Assembly: GCA_002409995.1 (NCBI GenBank)
Contig: DHOR01000044.1
Location: 48,914-112,913, forward strand
DNA: 64,000 bases
Direction: 5' to 3'
Source of the DNA: Hungatella sp. UBA5385
GTDB lineage: Bacteria; Bacillota; Clostridia; Lachnospirales; Lachnospiraceae
Below the pieces are notes generated by a model, which was given only the letters and a program-made list of their open reading frames with translations, searched no databases and was not told where the DNA came from. Of the stretch, positions 43,759 to 51,684 are shown in pieces; position 1 is the stretch's first letter, and the number at the start of each line of letters is the position of its first letter. The translations under genes and the position numbers were made by a program.

Positions 43759-44214
43759 ATGAACATATTGTTTTTTTTAACACCTAAGAGTGAGGTAGCA
43801 TATATTTATGAGGATGAATCCTTGCGCCAGGCACTGGAGAAGATGGAGTACCATAAGTATTCCGCTGTACCAGTCATCAGTCGAAGGGGACGGTATGTGG
43901 GGACAATTACAGAAGGAGACATGCTTTGGGGAATTAAGAACAAGTTTAATTTAAGCCTGAAGGAAGCAGAAAAGGTGACGGTGACAGCCATAGACAGGCG
44001 GTCGGACAACCGTCCGGTGTATGCTAACTCCAATATGGAAGACTTGATTGATAAGGCGCTGAAGCAGAATTTTGTTCCTGTTGTAGATGACCAGAAGAAC
44101 TTTATTGGAATCATTACGAGAAAGGACATTATTCGTTATTTCTATAATAAGTCCCAGGATGCACAAGAGGCTCGTAAATCCAGGAAGCCGTCAGGAACCA
44201 TAATCAGAGTTTAG
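43759..44214 (+). CDS. CBS-domain protein
   Basis: A 151-residue protein made of two CBS motifs: EDESLRQALEKMEYHKYSAVPVISRRGRYVGTITEGDML and ANSNMEDLIDKALKQNFVPVVDDQKNFIGIITRKDII, each split by its turn. Such pairs bind adenine nucleotides and sense energy or nucleotide state. ATG 43759 has GGGAG 9 nt upstream. It has its own terminator and no clear partner. Confidence 0.85.
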   Translation: MNILFFLTPKSEVAYIYEDESLRQALEKMEYHKYSAVPVISRRGRYVGTITEGDMLWGIKNKFNLSLKEAEKVTVTAIDRRSDNRPVYANSNMEDLIDKALKQNFVPVVDDQKNFIGIITRKDIIRYFYNKSQDAQEARKSRKPSGTIIRV

Positions 44215-44262
44215 TTTTAGAAATTTCAGAGTAATAATTAAAATAGTAACAGTATATGAAGA

Positions 44263-44301
44263 GGGTGTTGACAGGTGAATTTGTCAGCACCTTTATTTTT
44301 T
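44263..44301 (+). terminator. Terminator after the CBS-domain gene
   Basis: GGGTGTTGACA pairs with TGTCAGCACC and is followed by TTTATTTTTT. Confidence 0.82.
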
Positions 44302-44405
44302 GTTTTTATTCATCCTGACAGGAAGTATTTTGCTATTTTATTGGGTAACATATAATTAAACATGATTCTGTTAATAAATCATGAATCTGTCAAAGAGGTG
44401 AAAAT

Positions 44406-45740
44406 GTGAAATCAATATGGAATGAAACAACAATCATTCCCCGCCGCAACCCTCTGCCTGGCAACAGAAAAGCAGAGGTGGTAGTTATTGGAGCAGGATT
44501 GGCGGGGATTCTAACTGCTTATTATCTGTCCAGGCAGGGGAAGTCTGTAATTGTCCTGGAAGCTGATCGCATTGGAGGAGGGCAAACCGGATATACAACA
44601 GCAAAAATAACTTCTCAGCACAACTTAATCTATGAAAAGCTGGAAAAGACCATGGGAACAACTTTGGCTGCCCAGTATGCAAAAGCAAATCAATGGGCAG
44701 TGGAAGAGTACAAAAAATTAGTACGAATCCATAAAATTGACTGCCATCTGGAGGAAAAGGATAGTTACCTTTATTCTCTAAAAGTATCTGAAGTGCTGCG
44801 AAGAGAGGCAGATGCAGCAGTGAGACTGGGCATACCAGCAACATTTGAGCGGGAAGTAGAGCTTCCCTTTCATATCAGCGGAGCTGTTCGTTTTCCCGGA
44901 CAGGCACAGTTTCATCCGCTGGAGTTTATAAAGGACATGTCTTCAGGGCTTACGATCTATGAAAAAACACGGGTTATAGAGGTTAAGGATCATCAGGTAA
45001 TCACTGACAAAGGAACTGTTACTGCAGAGCATATTGTGTTTGCCTGCCATTATCCATTTGTCATTATGCCGGGATTTTATTTTATGAAAATGTATCAGAA
45101 AAAGAGTTATGTTATGGAGTTTGCACCAGTAGAACCTCTGTCCGGCATGTATCTGGGAATTGATCAGAGGGGATATTCCTTCCGAAGTGTGGGAGATCAT
45201 CTGCTTCTGGGATACGGAAGCCACAGAACAGGAAAGCCTAAGAAAGAAAATCCATATGATGTGTTGAAGCGGACAGGGAAACACCTTTATTCAACAGCAG
45301 AGGAAGTCAGGCACTGGTCTGCTATGGACTGCATGACTCTTGACAGTGTACCCTATATAGGTCATTTCTCATCTGGTAAGCCATACTGGCATGTTGCAAC
45401 AGGATTTAAAAAGTGGGGGATGACTTCTTCTATGGTTGCAGCAAGAATTATTTCTGCAGAGATACTGGGGAGAAGGACAGAATTTGCTGAGGTTTTCTCC
45501 CCTCAGAGATTCCGTTTGAGAGCATCTGCCAAAGAACTTGCTTCTCATACGGTAGAGTCAGTAAAAGGTTTGTCGCAGGGAAGAATCCCAGGAGTCGTCA
45601 CTTGCCCTCATTTAGGCTGCCGCCTAACATGGAATCGGGCTGATAAGCGCTGGGAATGCCCTTGTCATGGCTCTTCTTTTGAACAAAATGGAAAAATTTT
45701 ATCTGGCCCTGCACAACGTAATCTTCCTTTCATAGATTGA
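44406..45740 (+). CDS. FAD-dependent oxidoreductase with C-terminal Rieske domain
   Basis: A 444-residue two-domain protein. Residues ~1-380 are a DAO-fold FAD oxidase (VVVIGAGLAGILTAYYLSRQG, GGGQTGYTTAKITSQHN). The C-terminal ~60 residues are a Rieske [2Fe-2S] domain with CPHLGC and CPCHGSSF. The fusion is known in clostridia and bacilli but its substrate is not established. The start is GTG 44406, supported by AGAGGTG 8 nt upstream. It lies 39 nt before the cotJ genes, so it may share sporulation expression; no separate promoter is obvious between them. Confidence 0.88.
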   Translation: MKSIWNETTIIPRRNPLPGNRKAEVVVIGAGLAGILTAYYLSRQGKSVIVLEADRIGGGQTGYTTAKITSQHNLIYEKLEKTMGTTLAAQYAKANQWAVEEYKKLVRIHKIDCHLEEKDSYLYSLKVSEVLRREADAAVRLGIPATFEREVELPFHISGAVRFPGQAQFHPLEFIKDMSSGLTIYEKTRVIEVKDHQVITDKGTVTAEHIVFACHYPFVIMPGFYFMKMYQKKSYVMEFAPVEPLSGMYLGIDQRGYSFRSVGDHLLLGYGSHRTGKPKKENPYDVLKRTGKHLYSTAEEVRHWSAMDCMTLDSVPYIGHFSSGKPYWHVATGFKKWGMTSSMVAARIISAEILGRRTEFAEVFSPQRFRLRASAKELASHTVESVKGLSQGRIPGVVTCPHLGCRLTWNRADKRWECPCHGSSFEQNGKILSGPAQRNLPFID

Positions 45741-45779
45741 TAGTAGAAACTTTTCATTAATGAAAGGAGACTATATCCT

Positions 45780-46283
45780 ATGGATTGTAATACGAAACAG
45801 CGGCAGTCGGGGTGTCCATCCTGTTCAGGACAGAAATCCCATCACGGCAGAACCTCATTTCCGGATATTCCTGTAGGTCCACCACCTATGACCTGGCCGG
45901 ATATGCCTATGATGGAGCCAGCTCCGGATATGTGCCCAATGAGAGGAAAAAGAGGCTCTGTGATGCCACCTGATTTACCAAGAGATGATTCAGGGTACAA
46001 GATGCGCCCTGATATGATGAGGAGATCGCCAGTCTGCCCGGATATGGTAAGACCGCCTGTTTTTCCTGAAATACCTCAGGTATTGCCCGATGGTATAGAT
46101 TCGGGAAAATGCATGAGAAAGCAGCCTTCCAATGTTTCAGAAGTAAGAGAAACATTTCCAGTTGCTATGGCTTACGTTCCCTGGCAGCAATGGCAGGAGC
46201 TTTATTCTATTGAACAGGGATTTGCCCGCGGAACTATATTCCCAGATCTTGATTTACCATTTCTTATGGGGAGGTGCTGGTGA
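45780..46283 (+). CDS. cotJA: Spore coat protein CotJA with a long Pro/Met/Asp-rich N-terminal extension
   Basis: A 167-residue protein. The last ~45 residues are the CotJA core (AMAYVPWQQWQELYSIEQ, GFARGTIFPDLDLPFLMGR). The first ~115 residues, rich in repeats such as PDMP, PDMC, RPDMMRR and PVCPDM and in Met, Cys and His, are not part of the usual ~80-residue CotJA. CotJA is needed for assembly of CotJC in the spore coat. AAGGAG lies 10 nt before the ATG. Confidence 0.85.
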   Translation: MDCNTKQRQSGCPSCSGQKSHHGRTSFPDIPVGPPPMTWPDMPMMEPAPDMCPMRGKRGSVMPPDLPRDDSGYKMRPDMMRRSPVCPDMVRPPVFPEIPQVLPDGIDSGKCMRKQPSNVSEVRETFPVAMAYVPWQQWQELYSIEQGFARGTIFPDLDLPFLMGRCW

Positions 46284-46546
46284 TGAATTGCGGAAATAAT
46301 TGTGAAGCTTTGTTGAGAAGAGTATACGAAACCAGTTTTGCAGTGGATGATGTGGTCCTTTATCTGGATACCCATCCTGCTGATCAGGATGCTCTCAATT
46401 ATTACTGTTATGTATCTGATTTAAGAAGGCAGGCTGTAGAGGCTTATGAGGCTCAGTGCGGTCCCCTTCTCAATGATCGGGTAACCTGTGATAATTACTG
46501 GCAGTGGGTCTGTGATCCATGGCCTTGGGAAGGAGAGTGTGGCTGA
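46283..46546 (+). CDS. cotJB: Spore coat protein CotJB
   Basis: An 87-residue CotJB protein with the family pattern LLRRVYETSFAVDDVVLYLDTHP and YWQWVCDPWPWEG at the C-terminus. ATG 46283 is chosen (GGGAGG 8 nt upstream); it overlaps the cotJA stop by one base (TGATG). Its own stop overlaps the cotJC start the same way, so all three cotJ genes are translationally coupled. Confidence 0.92.
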   Translation: MNCGNNCEALLRRVYETSFAVDDVVLYLDTHPADQDALNYYCYVSDLRRQAVEAYEAQCGPLLNDRVTCDNYWQWVCDPWPWEGECG

Positions 46547-46659
46547 TGTGGAGGTATGAAAAACGATTACAGTATCCGGTAAATATTAAGACGCCTAATC
46601 CGAAGATGGCAACCTTTATTATGAGTCAGTATGGGGGCCCTGACTGCCAAAACCTATAA
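46546..46659 (+). pseudogene. cotJC: 5' fragment of cotJC, interrupted by prophage insertion
   Basis: Thirty-seven codons, of which the first 33 match the start of CotJC (MWRYEKRLQYPVNI, then MSQYGGPD). After GGPD the sequence leaves the family and hits a stop within four codons. CotJC is normally ~190-200 residues, a manganese-catalase-like spore coat protein. The break coincides with the start of the prophage, so the rest of cotJC should lie at the other end of the element. Confidence 0.9.
46632..46648. other. Prophage left attachment junction (attL) in cotJC
   Basis: The cotJC match ends in GGGGGCCCTGAC (46633-46644) and unrelated sequence starts right after. The core crossover must lie in or just before this segment. 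The exact core needs the right junction, which is outside the window. Confidence 0.65.
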
Positions 46660-46663
46660 TGTG

Positions 46664-46705
46664 ACCCCGAAAGCCTATATTCTATAAGGGTTTCGGGGTT
46701 TTTTA
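46664..46705. terminator. Terminator at the prophage edge
   Basis: CCCCGAAAGCC and GGGTTTCGGGG form a stem followed by TTTTTT. It separates the cotJ operon from the convergent recombinase gene. Confidence 0.85.
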
Positions 46706-46768
46706 AAATTCGTAATTTGTTAGAATTTGAGATTTTATGTTAACTTGTTGAACGTTTGTTCGAATAGG

Positions 46769-48229
46769 CTATGCGTAATAGTAGAAGTGAAATTCATTGT
46801 TTTTACGATCGAAGGTGATCAGCTTAACGATCCGGCGGAGGGCATTTCCTTTTGTGTCATTGTCTATATTTTGGTCGATCAGGAGGTCATATACATTAGT
46901 AATGCGTTTTAGTACTTCCTGCATATCTGGTTTTTTATCTTCATCAGGTTGTTCTTTTAGTCTGTCAAGTTCGGATAGGATCTGCTCACGCTCTTTCTGA
47001 AGACGGGTCTTATTTGCTTTGTATTCCTCTATCGTGTCAATCCCATTTTCATAAGCATCTTTGATACGGATTTCTTTCATAGAGACTTTTTCTAAAGCTT
47101 CTGTAAGGAGATCCTGTTCGCTGACTGTTTTCTTATCCGGTTTTTGCATGTATTCATAATGGACGGTCTGTTTGTGAATGATCTGCCGGAGGGAGTCAAG
47201 AACTGCTTCTTCTGCTTTTTTTACTGAGATGGAGCAGGAGTCCGGGTGAAAGCCTTTTGCATATTTCCAGCATTGAAAGGTATCTGATCTTTTCCGCTGA
47301 TCATTTGTACGGTTGTAAGAGAGACTGGCCCCACAGGTACCACATTTTAATAAGCCGGACAGCCAATGCTGACAGGAAGATGTTTCCCTACGGCTTTTTG
47401 GTCTGTATTCCCGTTTGATGCGCTCCTGATTAGCTTCAAAGACATCGGTAACAGAAGAACGGGTTTCATGAGGCCCTTCAAAGCTGATGTCATTCCAGGT
47501 TACGATACCGGCATAGAAGTTATTGGTAAGGATCCGGTATACGCTCCGGCGTTCAAGTGGATTTCCTCGTTTGGTTCGATATCCTTTGTTGTTGGCTTCA
47601 CGGGCTATGGCGGTCATGTCTTTGCCATTGTTGTAGGATTGATGTATAAACTCCACAATGGCGTATTCCTGCTCGTTTATTACAAAGGGTTTGCCTTCTC
47701 CCACTGCATCATATCCAAGGCTGGGAGAGGTCTGATAGCCTTCACGAAGAGCTTTTTCTGTCATACCCCGCATTACTTCACCGGATAGGTTGAAAGAGTA
47801 GTACTCGTCAAACCATTCAATGATTGTTTCTATGAGCCGGCCGAACATTCCTTCCATGATGGGTTCTGATACACTTTTAATATCTACACCGCATTTTTTA
47901 CGAAGGATTCCTTTGTAAAAGGTGCTTTCTTCCTGATTGCGGGCAAATCGGGAGAACTTCCACAGGTAGAGCCGCTTGAAAGGGCAGGGCTGTGTTTTAG
48001 CTGTTGCGATCATACGTTGGAATTCATGGCGGTTGTCTGCACGGCGACCGGAGACACCTTTCTTTTCTATGAATATGAATTCTTTGGGGATCACATAGCC
48101 GTCTGCTTTGGCGGCATCTAGTATGACCCGGATCTGGGCGTCTGGGGACAGCTCGGTTTGATCGTCTGTACTGACCCGGACGTATGCGGCTCCGATTTCT
48201 AATGGGGTGGATAATACGTTTGTTGGCAT
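46769..48229 (-). CDS. Large serine recombinase (prophage integrase)
   Basis: A 486-residue large serine recombinase. The catalytic domain has the nucleophile Ser20 in AYVRVSTDDQ and the arginine stretch WKFSRFARN. The recombinase domain (~180-290), zinc ribbon (CGTCGASLSY ... C) and a coiled coil (~375-440) complete the usual layout. It inserts the phage at the cotJC attB and, with a directionality factor, excises it. The gene points toward attL, about 130 bp away, the normal position for an integrase. AAGGAG lies about 9 nt before the ATG. Confidence 0.93.
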   Translation of the reverse strand: MPTNVLSTPLEIGAAYVRVSTDDQTELSPDAQIRVILDAAKADGYVIPKEFIFIEKKGVSGRRADNRHEFQRMIATAKTQPCPFKRLYLWKFSRFARNQEESTFYKGILRKKCGVDIKSVSEPIMEGMFGRLIETIIEWFDEYYSFNLSGEVMRGMTEKALREGYQTSPSLGYDAVGEGKPFVINEQEYAIVEFIHQSYNNGKDMTAIAREANNKGYRTKRGNPLERRSVYRILTNNFYAGIVTWNDISFEGPHETRSSVTDVFEANQERIKREYRPKSRRETSSCQHWLSGLLKCGTCGASLSYNRTNDQRKRSDTFQCWKYAKGFHPDSCSISVKKAEEAVLDSLRQIIHKQTVHYEYMQKPDKKTVSEQDLLTEALEKVSMKEIRIKDAYENGIDTIEEYKANKTRLQKEREQILSELDRLKEQPDEDKKPDMQEVLKRITNVYDLLIDQNIDNDTKGNALRRIVKLITFDRKNNEFHFYYYA

Positions 48230-48367
48230 GGTTTATCATCTCCTTGTTAAATGTACGTGAAAATGGGTATAAAAATACGCCCTCTTGTCAGGACGCTTTG
48301 GAAATGATATAATTCTACTGATGAGGTAGATTAATCATATCCGGTTTGTTCGGTGAGAGAATCTATG

Positions 48368-48408
48368 TAAAAAGCTCTGGGAGTTGCTGCTCCTGGGGCT
48401 TTTGTTAT
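48368..48408. terminator. Terminator between the recombinase and the ImmA-like gene
   Basis: AAAAGCTCTGGGAG pairs with CTCCTGGGGCTTTT around a short loop; A and T runs lie on both sides. Confidence 0.7.
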
Positions 48409-48415
48409 TCAAAAT

Positions 48416-49735
48416 TTAGTCTTCTGTAGAAATATCCATAATAATAGATTTTTTGAGTTCGTCGTCACTGATATATATTGTTTGCGGTTTCTCATCCTTA
48501 CCCCTTACTCGTGCTTTAAGATGTATTTCTTTTCCATATTGTTCCGCTATATATTGTTTCAGTTCTTTTAGCATAGTTGGTCTACTGCCAATAATAAAAT
48601 TTGCCTGATCGAGAAAAACAATACACAGGCAATTATTACCATCGGGTTCAACTACTGTGTCTCGGTAACTTGCTCGAATCGGACCTCCTATTTGCTGAAT
48701 GATTTTTTCCCAATTATCAATTATATCTCCAGAGTTATTTTCACTTTCTAATTTTTCAAATTCTTCTAGTTCCTCTTCCCAACTGGAAATAAGCTTGTTT
48801 TGGAAGAAACTTGATGGAAGTCCACACTCTGGGCAAAATCTAGCATTTGGAGCCAGGATTTTTCCACATCCATTTTGAGCATAGTAATTCTCCTCATAGT
48901 AATCGCACTGATTAATCAAACCATTTCCGCAAATAGGGCAATATGAGCCAAGTTGAATATCTTCATTTTTACAAATTGGGCAAACGGTTAATCTCCCATC
49001 ACTATCAGTTTCGTATAAATATTTAGTATATTTCAAATTACCATCTCCCCATTTTATAGTAGTTTTTCCACATATTGGACAAAACAATGTATCATTACTT
49101 ACAAAAGCGTATTTACACGTATCACAAACTTTTTTATCAAAAAAGTTTGTGAATCGCCTTATTGTATTCAGAGTAAGCCCAAGATTATTTAGATTTTTCT
49201 TGTCATAGTGTAAGAAACTTAAGCGCGTTTGAGCTGCTTCCTTACTTAAGCCAAAATAATCGACTAAGTTTTTCCAGTTTAGTTGCTTTAATTGCTCTAC
49301 AATAGGGGAAGGGGCAAGAACATTTCTTGCAAAAGCATTAGCTTCATTTTCTAAAACCTTGTATTCACCTAAAGTTAAATCGCTTCGTCGCAAAGTTGTC
49401 TTATCAAAGTCGATGAAGTGGTTTAAAAATATATGACCAATTTCGTGCATCAGTGTGAAAAGAACACGTTTATCATATTTTTTATCATTATATGCGATTG
49501 TATAGTTCCTGCCATTATAAATAGTGTAGGATTCATCAGTACCAAAAGCTACGCATATATCCTCAAGCGTACATTCTTTTTCTGTGGCTAGATCTGAATA
49601 TGTTCGCAATGACCATTTGTTTTTTTTAATTATGGCGATAGCATCAATTGGAAAAACTTTAATGTTTTCACATTCAATGAAGTCATAACTTTTCTTAGAC
49701 ACATAGAGATATCGTGCTGTGTGCGGAACTATCAT
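48416..49735 (-). CDS. ImmA/IrrE-type metallopeptidase with zinc ribbons and an extra C-terminal domain
   Basis: A 439-residue protein. The peptidase core has HEIGH at 97-101 and the third ligand in ENEANAFARN (~130). Three zinc-ribbon-like pairs follow: CDTC/CPIC (204-222), CPIC/CPIC (252-269) and C-x-C/CPEC (277-304). Residues ~338-439 form another domain whose pattern NWEKIIQQIGG ... YIAEQYGKEIHLKARV and acidic end MDISTED look like the C-terminus of clostridial DnaX (tau). In ICEBs1-type elements ImmA cleaves the neighbouring repressor after DNA damage or quorum signals. Start overlaps the repressor stop (ATGA). The extra domains are unusual. Confidence 0.8.
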   Translation of the reverse strand: MIVPHTARYLYVSKKSYDFIECENIKVFPIDAIAIIKKNKWSLRTYSDLATEKECTLEDICVAFGTDESYTIYNGRNYTIAYNDKKYDKRVLFTLMHEIGHIFLNHFIDFDKTTLRRSDLTLGEYKVLENEANAFARNVLAPSPIVEQLKQLNWKNLVDYFGLSKEAAQTRLSFLHYDKKNLNNLGLTLNTIRRFTNFFDKKVCDTCKYAFVSNDTLFCPICGKTTIKWGDGNLKYTKYLYETDSDGRLTVCPICKNEDIQLGSYCPICGNGLINQCDYYEENYYAQNGCGKILAPNARFCPECGLPSSFFQNKLISSWEEELEEFEKLESENNSGDIIDNWEKIIQQIGGPIRASYRDTVVEPDGNNCLCIVFLDQANFIIGSRPTMLKELKQYIAEQYGKEIHLKARVRGKDEKPQTIYISDDELKKSIIMDISTED

Positions 49736-50091
49736 TTGATTAATTCCTCATCTCCGGAATCCGACATTGACTGAACAAGTTTTGCCAATAACTCTCTTTT
49801 TTCCTGAGTAAGGTTTTGAGCGCCTCTCGCAATAGCACGAATATCAGAAGAAAAAATCTCACTATTTCTGTACTCATCATTTGAGGTGATGCGCCCTTTT
49901 GCAATTTCGTCAACGCTTATATCAAGCTCTTTACAGATTTTAATTACATTTGAGATATTTGAATTACTGATTCCCCTCTTAAGTAGACTATCTAATGTGC
50001 TCCAAGGAATTGGGACTTTATCAGCAAATTTCTTCAAACTGCCATATCGTTCAATTATTAATTCTTTTAATTCATTCTCCAGATGTTCCAT
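49732..50091 (-). CDS. Prophage repressor (ImmR/CI-like helix-turn-helix protein)
   Basis: A 119-residue XRE-type repressor. The helix-turn-helix is at ~14-60 (LKKFADKVPIPWSTLDSLLKRG, then ISNVIKICKELDISVDEIAKG). The C-terminal half is helical with no self-cleavage site, which fits cleavage by the ImmA-like protein. ATG 50091 has AGGAGGTG 5 nt upstream; GTG 50097 lies on the RBS. It should bind the TTCACGAA repeats in the divergent control region. Confidence 0.88.
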   Translation of the reverse strand: MEHLENELKELIIERYGSLKKFADKVPIPWSTLDSLLKRGISNSNISNVIKICKELDISVDEIAKGRITSNDEYRNSEIFSSDIRAIARGAQNLTQEKRELLAKLVQSMSDSGDEELIK

Positions 50092-50111
50092 TTTCACACC
50101 TCCTACTCAAA

Positions 50112-50163
50112 GTTATAACATAGTATTCACGAAAAATCAACAGCTATTCACGAAAAATCAACA
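50112..50163 (-). promoter_or_regulatory. Repressor promoter with two operator repeats
   Basis: Minus strand TTGATT (50135-50140), 17-nt spacer, TATAAC (50112-50117). The 19-bp direct repeat TATTCACGAAAAATCAACA occurs at 50124-50142 and 50145-50163, a 21-bp (two helical turns) period. One copy covers the promoter spacer. Confidence 0.75.
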
Positions 50164-50232
50164 ATAATTATTGATGGTTTTTATAATGAGATTTAATTCT
50201 CACTATACTGACGAAAATTCGAGAAAATGCAC

Positions 50233-50286
50233 TTGACATTCACGAATAAACGTGAGATATTATAAATGAATTCACGAAAATTCAAG
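50233..50286 (+). promoter_or_regulatory. Early rightward promoter with operator sites
   Basis: TTGACA (50233-50238) with a GATATT/TATTAT -10 at ~50256-50264. Its spacer carries the dyad TTCACGAATAAACGTGA (50239-50255), and another TTCACGAAAATTCAAG lies at 50271-50286. These repeat the operator core TTCACGAA, so the same repressor controls both directions. Confidence 0.7.
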
Positions 50287-50300
50287 AAAGGAGGATTTGC

Positions 50301-50501
50301 ATGTTTCTCAATTTAGAAGCAGAAATGGCGAGAGTAAGACTCAATAGAACTAAACTTTCAAAAGAGTTAGGCGTAACAATAGGCACTCTTTCTCTCAAAC
50401 TATCTGGGAAGTCTGAATTAACCCTGAGAGAGGCCATGAAGATAAAGGAAATCTTAGGGGTAAATATGCCTATTGAAGAACTATTTGAAGTAGATCGGTA
50501 A
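50301..50501 (+). CDS. Cro-like helix-turn-helix protein
   Basis: A 66-residue DNA-binding protein: KLSKELGVTIGTLSLKLSGK is the helix-turn-helix and REAMKIKEILGVNM the third helix. It is the first gene of the rightward early operon, divergent from the repressor, the position of Cro. AAAGGAGG lies about 7 nt before the ATG. Confidence 0.85.
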   Translation: MFLNLEAEMARVRLNRTKLSKELGVTIGTLSLKLSGKSELTLREAMKIKEILGVNMPIEELFEVDR

Positions 50502-50529
50502 CAAATTAAGAGAGGAAAGATAATGAGAA

Positions 50530-51228
50530 ATGAACAATTTAGTAACCTATACTCAGCAATTACCGGATACATTGGAAGATTTAAGCAAGTTCGTACTAAT
50601 TGGAAGAGAAAAGCTAAATTCTGTTAGAGCCGAGATAAGAGCTATTGAAAAGATTCATCTTGCAGAAGAAGTCCGAAATCAGAAAAGGGGAGAGGCTCAA
50701 ATGCTTTCAGAAGCAGTGTTAGATGCGGAAGTTAGATTGGGCGATTTGCTGAAGCTTATTTCAAAGGATCCTGGTGGTAGACCGCCAAAAACTACGGACA
50801 CCGCTGTCCATAGTTTACCTAAACCTAAAAAAGAGGTTATTAATGATTTGGGCCTTTCTGAAAAACAGGCTCAAAGATTTGAAACTTTGGCTAATAACAA
50901 AGACCTTGTAGAACAAGTGAAACTGGAAGCGAGAGAAAATGATGATCTACCCACTCGTACACGGGTTATTGATTTAGCTCGACAGCGTAAGAGAAAAGAT
51001 GAGAAGAGTGAAAATTTCTGCGCTTATATCGACGAATGCAAGAAAGTATCAGATAAATTTCACGATGCAATATATTCCTTTGTAAAGGTTGAGGTAAGTC
51101 CGGAAAGATTAAAGATGTGGGCTGAAATCTTAGAATCGGGGGTAATATCTGTTTACTTGAATGAAATACAAGCAGATATATCAAAACTGATAATGATGCA
51201 AAATTTTTTGAAAGGGGTAAAAAAATGA
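50530..51228 (+). CDS. Phage early protein with ParB/KorB-like helix-turn-helix
   Basis: A 232-residue protein not confidently recognised. The N-terminal ~75 residues are a helical, charged segment (RAEIRAIEKIHLAEEVRNQK). The middle KKEVINDLGLSEKQAQRFETL reads like a helix-turn-helix of the ParB/KorB kind, followed by a basic region RQRKRKDEK. It probably binds DNA, in early control or partition-like roles. The RBS GAGAGGAAAG also fits an ATG at 50523 in another frame (34 codons only), which is rejected. It overlaps the next gene by ATGA. Confidence 0.6.
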   Translation: MNNLVTYTQQLPDTLEDLSKFVLIGREKLNSVRAEIRAIEKIHLAEEVRNQKRGEAQMLSEAVLDAEVRLGDLLKLISKDPGGRPPKTTDTAVHSLPKPKKEVINDLGLSEKQAQRFETLANNKDLVEQVKLEARENDDLPTRTRVIDLARQRKRKDEKSENFCAYIDECKKVSDKFHDAIYSFVKVEVSPERLKMWAEILESGVISVYLNEIQADISKLIMMQNFLKGVKK

Positions 51229-51623
51229 GAGAAAAGACTTTAGAAAGAAAGGCTAGAGATATTATCGTCCAAAAGATAATGGAATCAGGGGAAATGGATA
51301 CAGAAGATATTATGGATTTGATTAGGCCGCATTATCTATTTGATCCTAGTAGGGCAAGGGAACAGGCTATAAGACGAAAAGCCAATCAGCTGGCGGCCCA
51401 AGTGCGAGATGAACGGGGGATACGAACAGTTTTTAATTGTAAAGAACAAGGTGTCTCTAAATACGTAAATATTGAGGTCAGTAATAGCTTGGAGGACTTA
51501 AAGAGCATAGAAGGCCAGTTAACTAAAAAATTAAATGGACTTAATGCCTCAAGAATTAAAACTTCACGCAGGAGAGCACAGGTTGAGGGACAATTAAGTC
51601 TGGATTTAGAAAATATGATGTAA
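51225..51623 (+). CDS. Phage early protein with C-terminal clamp-binding motif
   Basis: A 132-residue basic protein of unknown family. It has a helical DNA-binding look (AREQAIRRKANQLAAQVRDE) and ends with QLSLDL at residues 123-128, the hexapeptide form of the bacterial sliding-clamp-binding motif. It may be a replication-coupled factor. Co-translated with the upstream gene. Confidence 0.6.
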   Translation: MREKTLERKARDIIVQKIMESGEMDTEDIMDLIRPHYLFDPSRAREQAIRRKANQLAAQVRDERGIRTVFNCKEQGVSKYVNIEVSNSLEDLKSIEGQLTKKLNGLNASRIKTSRRRAQVEGQLSLDLENMM

Positions 51624-51684
51624 TCAACATTAAGCAACAAGTACAACCAGCAACACATACAATTTAACAGAGAGGGGCGGTGAT

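Noticed and set aside
48250..48280. Sigma-E-like promoter (GCGTATT ... CGTACATT) upstream of the serine recombinase
   Set aside because: The spacing is 16 bp and transcription would begin inside the ribosome binding site. It would have supported a sporulation switch but is not convincing.
50124..50163. Two 19-bp direct repeats considered as a CRISPR start
   Set aside because: Only two copies with 2 bp between them and no cas genes; they are operators.
50523..50630. Short frame starting at ATG 50523 with a good RBS
   Set aside because: It stops after about 34 codons and overlaps the much longer 232-residue frame.
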